The notes under the pieces are model-generated. The model saw only the letters and a list, made by a program, of their open reading frames with translations, was not told the DNA's origin and searched no databases. The position numbers were made by a program, and so were the translations under genes. Below are positions 59,620 to 64,000 of a DNA stretch of 64,000 nt, in pieces (the stretch's first letter is position 1; every line of letters starts with the position of its first letter). Source of the DNA: Osedax frankpressi (lineage: Eukaryota; Annelida; Polychaeta; Sabellida; Siboglinidae); the NCBI GenBank assembly GCA_964035775.1, contig OZ038318.1, forward strand, positions 9,368,789 to 9,432,788, in the 5' to 3' direction.

Positions 59620-60155
59620 CAATTTTTGAATATTTATTGGGATTTTTAAAAAAATTATAAAAGTGCACCATACAAAAATAATTAAATATATATTAATGGT
59701 ATCTAAATAATCATTATAATCTGTATATATGTGTGAAATGTTAATAAAAGGTGAAATGCTATTTTTGTGATATAACCAACTTGATTAACTTAATGAACGT
59801 ATGATTGAAGCACGCGACGCTCGAGTGTCTTATTATATACATCCTATACATTTCCTATACTGATGTACAAATAGAAAGAAAAAATTTTAAAATGTAATAT
59901 TAAAAAAAAATAAAAAATAATATTGCAGCAATCACGCATGGTATTTTATAAGAAGTTCTACATTTGTTGTACATAAGATAGTCTTTTAAAATTAATAATA
60001 CTCTAGTTATATCAATATCTATGAGTAGTGTGTATACATTTATAATATCTTTGTAAATTAGTCTAGCGGATGTAAATAAACATATGTAAAATTTCAGCCG
60101 GTGTTGCATCATTTTTTAAATTTTACTTGTCCTTAAAGTATACTTTTAATTAAAC
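59620..60155 (+). promoter_or_regulatory. Probable eIF2 gamma promoter and 5' leader
   Basis: This AT-rich 536 bp lies between the piggyBac right end and the eIF2 gamma ATG. It includes a short CpG patch (GCACGCGACGCTCGAG, about 59810-59825) that stands out from its surroundings. No upstream exon is recognised. If this is the promoter, the piggyBac insertion sits just beyond it. Confidence 0.35.
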
Positions 60156-62823
60156 ATGAGCGCTACAGATGTAAAATCGAAGCAATCTCATCTATCTAAT
60201 CAAGATATTGAAAAATTGGTTTGTTTACATATTATTTGGGAAAATTTTAAAAATTCTTAATTATTTAAAAATAATAAATATTTATTATAAATAGTATTAA
60301 TTTGTAGAGATAGTATAGTAATTTTAGTTATGATTATATTTATGAAAATATATTAATAGATTTTAAAAAATAATTTAAAATTTATATTTTACACGTGAAT
60401 ATATAACATTCATTTATAATAATATTTATTTTTTATTTAATTGTATAATCCTAAAAATTAAATATTAAATGTATGGCTGTGATCAAATTATTTATTTTTT
60501 GATCTGAGCCATAAAAATATTCTTGCCCAAAATAGACTACTCTCCTCTTCAGGAAATCATCTAATATAACTCGGTGATTCTGAAACCATATGCGGTCGAC
60601 TATATTTTAGTTATTGTTAAATACATTGCTTTTTAATTAAGTAATATTTTAATTATTGAAGACTGAATTCTTGTGAATAATATATAGTAAAATAACAATA
60701 TTTTGAAAAATATTTAATCCTATATGCATAATTATAAATTATATACATATACATTATTTGGGATTTTTAATGATATTTAAAAAGTTTAAATTGTCAGTGA
60801 CTTTCTAAAAGAACATGGGTTTATCCTAAGTACAACTAATTGAATCATTTCATATATTGTGAACAGATCTATAATGTTTTCACTACTTTCGATACAAAAC
60901 AATCGTAATGCCTCCAGTTCTCTAAATACTAACTGTGAGATTGTTATCATCACCTTCCATTACGAGTGCAAACTAATTAACATTTTTATATTCTATGTTT
61001 TACACTCTATCATTCTATAATTTGCTTTTTGAAAGTCAATACTTGACAATTTATACACTTTATATAACTTTAAAATTCTGATCATATTTATTTTTATTTT
61101 GTTACCAACATTTAATCTATTTAATTATTTATTGCTAAACTGAAAATGATGTTTAGGTAAAATAAATGTCAAAGCTTCTCTTCAACAGTATTTCACAGAA
61201 ATACTGTTTATCAAATCATAATATCTAGATTTCACAGAAATATTGTTTATCAAATCATATACAAATTTAAATCAATATTAAACTATTTAGTTATAATATC
61301 TAGATTTCAAGGAATACTGTAGTGTACGCACATAAACAATGATATAATACAGATATAATACACATAAAACAATGCTATAATACACATAAAACAATGCTAG
61401 AATACATATAATTTGCATAGTAATTTATACTCTGGCCATTACTGTAAATATGATTTTGTTGTCGGTGTTGTTGCCAAGTAATCTCACCGTCAACGTCAAC
61501 AGGATATCGACCGACTGAATCCGTTAACATTCGAAGTCATTAGTCGACAGGCTACTATCAACATTGGTTCGTATTCGTAGGCAATGCGTAGGGCTTTAGA
61601 TCCGCTGATACCGCAACCCGCTTAGTTAGCTGTCGGAAATTAACTTAAAACTATCTTTCAATCGATTAGTGAACGCATTGAGAAATATAGTATTCGGTAA
61701 CGATACATTTTTGAAAACTGGCCATAACTAAATAGATATAGAATGTAGTGATCTTCTGATCACATTAAAAGTTTTATTTAAAAATTAAAAATAAATTAAA
61801 CATTTATTGAATAAAATAAATGATATTTTGTATAAAATATTGTTATATACAAATATTTTAATTTTTCTTTTTATAAATTTTGAAACTCAAACTTGGCCTT
61901 ATCGTTAATTCCATCGATCCCAACTCTGACCATACCTCTGACCCTACCTCTGACCCCACCTCTGACCCCATATCTGACCCCACATCTATCCACACCTCTG
62001 ACCCCACCTCTGACCCGCCTCTGACCCCACCTCTGACCCCACCTCTGACCCCACCTCTGACCCCACCTCTGTCCACACCTCTGACCCCATCTCTGACCCC
62101 ATCTCTGACCCCACCTCTATCCACACCTATGTCCCCACCTCTGACCCCACCTCTGTCCCCACCTCTGACCCCATCTTTGACCCGTCTCTGACCCCACCTC
62201 TGACCTCTCAATTATCTATACTACGTTTCCTAGGTACCATTGGTCATGTCGCGCACGGGAAGTCCACTGTGGTAAAAGCTCTCTCCGGAGTACAGGTTAG
62301 CGAGTAATCTACACCACGCCCACACTATGTTCTACACCACACCCACTATGTTCTACACCACGCCAACACTATGTTCTACACTACACCCACTATGTTCTAC
62401 ACCACGCCCACACTATGTTCTACACCACACCCACTATGTTCTACACCACGCCAACACTATGTTCTACACTACACCCACTATGTTCTACACCACGCCCACA
62501 CTATGTTCTACACCACACCCACTATGTTCTACACCACGCCCAGTACAATTAATCGTATAGCTGACTCTTGAAATTTGAATTTTTATTTTGATTTCTCATC
62601 GAGACCAAGTTCCGCCCACAAATTAAGCCACCGGTGTAATCACTACGTTAACCCCACCCACCCCCCACTCCCCCCACTCGCCGTAGTACCGCTTGACCTG
62701 CCCGCAACTCCACTCGTCTGTTTGTTATTATGAGCGTGTTACATCTTCCATTTGCAGACTGTTCGTTTCAAGAATGAATTAGAGCGAAACATTACAATCA
62801 AGCTGGGCTACGCCAATGCTAAG
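60156..62823 (+). CDS. EIF2S3: Translation initiation factor eIF2 subunit gamma, 5' part
   Basis: eIF2 gamma is the GTP-binding core of the ternary complex that delivers initiator Met-tRNA to the 40S ribosome. Four exons join in phase: 60156-60218, 61503-61566, 62234-62295, 62758-62823, giving 85 residues of about 470. They read [20 protein letters not shown], then [38 protein letters not shown] and [31 protein letters not shown] (residues 46-54) is the P-loop, and [20 protein letters not shown] covers switch 1. All boundaries are GT-AG. The amino-terminal tail diverges from vertebrates, but the G domain is nearly invariant, so it is a functional gene. The gene runs off the right edge inside intron 4. 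Three of its four introns carry different minisatellites. Confidence 0.95.
61915..62208 (+). repeat. EIF2S3: 12-bp minisatellite in eIF2 gamma intron 2, about 24 copies
   Basis: The unit is CTCTGACCCCAC, with variants CTCTGTCC, CTATCCACA and CATCTCTGACC. It ends about 25 bases before the exon 3 acceptor. It is C-rich on the sense strand and so may extend or replace the polypyrimidine tract. Confidence 0.95.
62309..62544 (+). repeat. EIF2S3: 21/23-bp minisatellite in eIF2 gamma intron 3
   Basis: Alternating 23- and 21-bp units share CTACACCAC and ACTATGTT (CTACACCACGCCCACAC..., CTACACCACACCCAC...). A group of four units, 88 bp in total, with its own substitutions (GCCAACAC, CTACACTAC) repeats about 2.6 times, a clear two-level repeat. 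It begins 13 bases after the exon 3 donor. Confidence 0.95.
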
Positions 62824-62878
62824 GTTTGCCAGCCCCGCGCCAGCCCCACGCCAAACCCACGCCAAACCCAAACCCCAC
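62824..62878 (+). repeat. EIF2S3: 11-bp tandem repeat at the start of eIF2 gamma intron 4
   Basis: Directly after AAG|GTTT come GCCAGCCCCGC, GCCAGCCCCAC, GCCAAACCCAC and GCCAAACCCAA. It starts four bases inside the intron, but the splice donor itself is not part of the unit. Confidence 0.8.
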
Positions 62879-62994
62879 TCGGCATTCAGACCAGACCCCT
62901 TGTATCCGCCGGCCTGCTTTGTGATAAGATACAGTCTCAACACTAGGATCACATTATGTCCAAGACTTCGGACACAGGAGACCAACTGACAGTG

Positions 62995-64000
62995 TAGATT
63001 ATACAGTAGATTATACAGTAGATTATACAGTAGATTATACATTAAATTATGCAGTAGATTATGCAGTAGATTATACAGTAGATTATACATTAAATTATAC
63101 AGTAGATTATACAGTAGATTATACATTAGATTATACAGTAGATTATACAGTAGATTATGCAGTAGATTATACAGTAGATTATACAGTAGATTATACAGTA
63201 GATTATACATTAGATTATACAGTAGATTATACAGTAGATTATACAGTAGATTATACAGTAGATTATACAGTAGATTATACAGTAGATTATACAGTAGATT
63301 ATACAGTAGATTATACAGTAGATTATACAGTAGATTATACATTAATTTATACAGTAGATTATACAGTAGATTATACAGTAGATTATACAGTAGATTATAC
63401 AGTAGATTATACAGTAGATTATGCAGTAGATTATGCAGTAGATTATGCAGTAGATTATGCAGTAGATTATGCAGTAGATTATACAGTAGATTATACAGTA
63501 GATTATACAGTAGATTATACAGTAGATTATACAGTAGATTATACAGTAGATTATACATTAAATTATACAGTAGATTATACAGTAGATTATACAGTAGATT
63601 ATACAGTAGATTATACAGTAGATTATACAGTAGATTATACAGTAGATTATACAGTAGATTATACATTAGATTATACAGTAGATTATACAGTAGATTATAC
63701 AGTAGATTATACAGTAGATTATACAGTAGATTATACAGTAGATTATACAGTAGATTATACATTAGATTATACAGTAGATTATGCAGTAGATTATGCAGTA
63801 GATTATACAGTAGATTATACAGTAGATTATGCAGTAGATTATACAGTAGATTATATAGTAGATTATACAGTAAATTATATAGTAGATTATACAGGAAATT
63901 ATAAAGTAGATTATACAATAGATTATACAGTAAATTATATAGTAGATTATACAATAGATTATACAGTAAATTATATAGTAGATTATACAATAGATTATAC
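62995..64000 (+). repeat. EIF2S3: 12-bp minisatellite in eIF2 gamma intron 4, about 84 copies, continuing past the window
   Basis: The unit is GATTATACAGTA, with variants GATTATGCAGTA and AATTATACATTA, more diverged toward the right edge. On the sense strand each unit contains TTATACAG, which resembles a 3' splice site. The minus-strand open frame with LLYN repeats results from the 12-bp period and is not a gene. Confidence 0.97.

Noticed and set aside
61880-62560. Proline- and threonine-rich frames over the intron 2 and 3 repeats
   Set aside because: They are minisatellite translations inside eIF2 gamma introns.
62779-63990. A 403-codon minus-strand frame with LLYN repeats
   Set aside because: A 12-bp array lying in an intron of eIF2 gamma on the other strand; the period divisible by three explains the open frame.

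Overview
This is a very AT-rich metazoan genomic window. It has short exons separated by (TA)n-laden introns, animal gene families (DUS2, eIF2 gamma, atlastin, an EGF-like exon), piggyBac and mariner-type DNA elements, and a restriction-like-endonuclease LINE. An arthropod or another AT-rich invertebrate fits best; the sequence alone does not fix the lineage. More than 25 kb of the window is tandem repeat, and most long open frames are products of repeat periods divisible by three.

Layout. 0-9 kb: a TTAA-flanked MITE (840-2022), a small piggyBac fragment, candidate exons of an unrecognised plus-strand gene (4890-8721), a 16-bp minisatellite and a CpG-rich promoter-like island. 9-12 kb: a 12-bp minisatellite, then a 5'-truncated R2-like LINE on the minus strand. 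14.6-18.6 kb: six pieces of a decayed atlastin gene on the minus strand. 21.5-22.6 kb: a TA-flanked MITE with terminal inverted repeats. 23.7-27.4 kb: the first six recognised exons of DUS2 (plus strand), cut off by a 200-N gap. 27.8-37.3 kb: a 9.5-kb array of a 14-bp unit, ending exactly at an EGF-like exon on the minus strand. 41.2-56.1 kb: a 14.9-kb array of a 15-bp unit. 56.6-59.6 kb: a piggyBac element with both ends, TTAA flanks and an intron-split, shortened transposase. 60.2 kb to the end: the first four exons of eIF2 gamma (plus strand), whose introns carry several unrelated minisatellites; the last runs off the window.

The most striking observation is that two large arrays appear to have been seeded on 5' splice sites. 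In DUS2 the 21-bp unit is the last 9 exonic bases plus the first 12 intronic bases, repeated about 56 times directly after the real donor. In the EGF-like gene the 14-bp unit grades, over two transitional copies, out of the exon end and its donor, and then repeats about 670 times. The true donors are thus followed by long ladders of donor copies. I know of no named system that explains this, and both cases can be checked with transcripts and related genomes.
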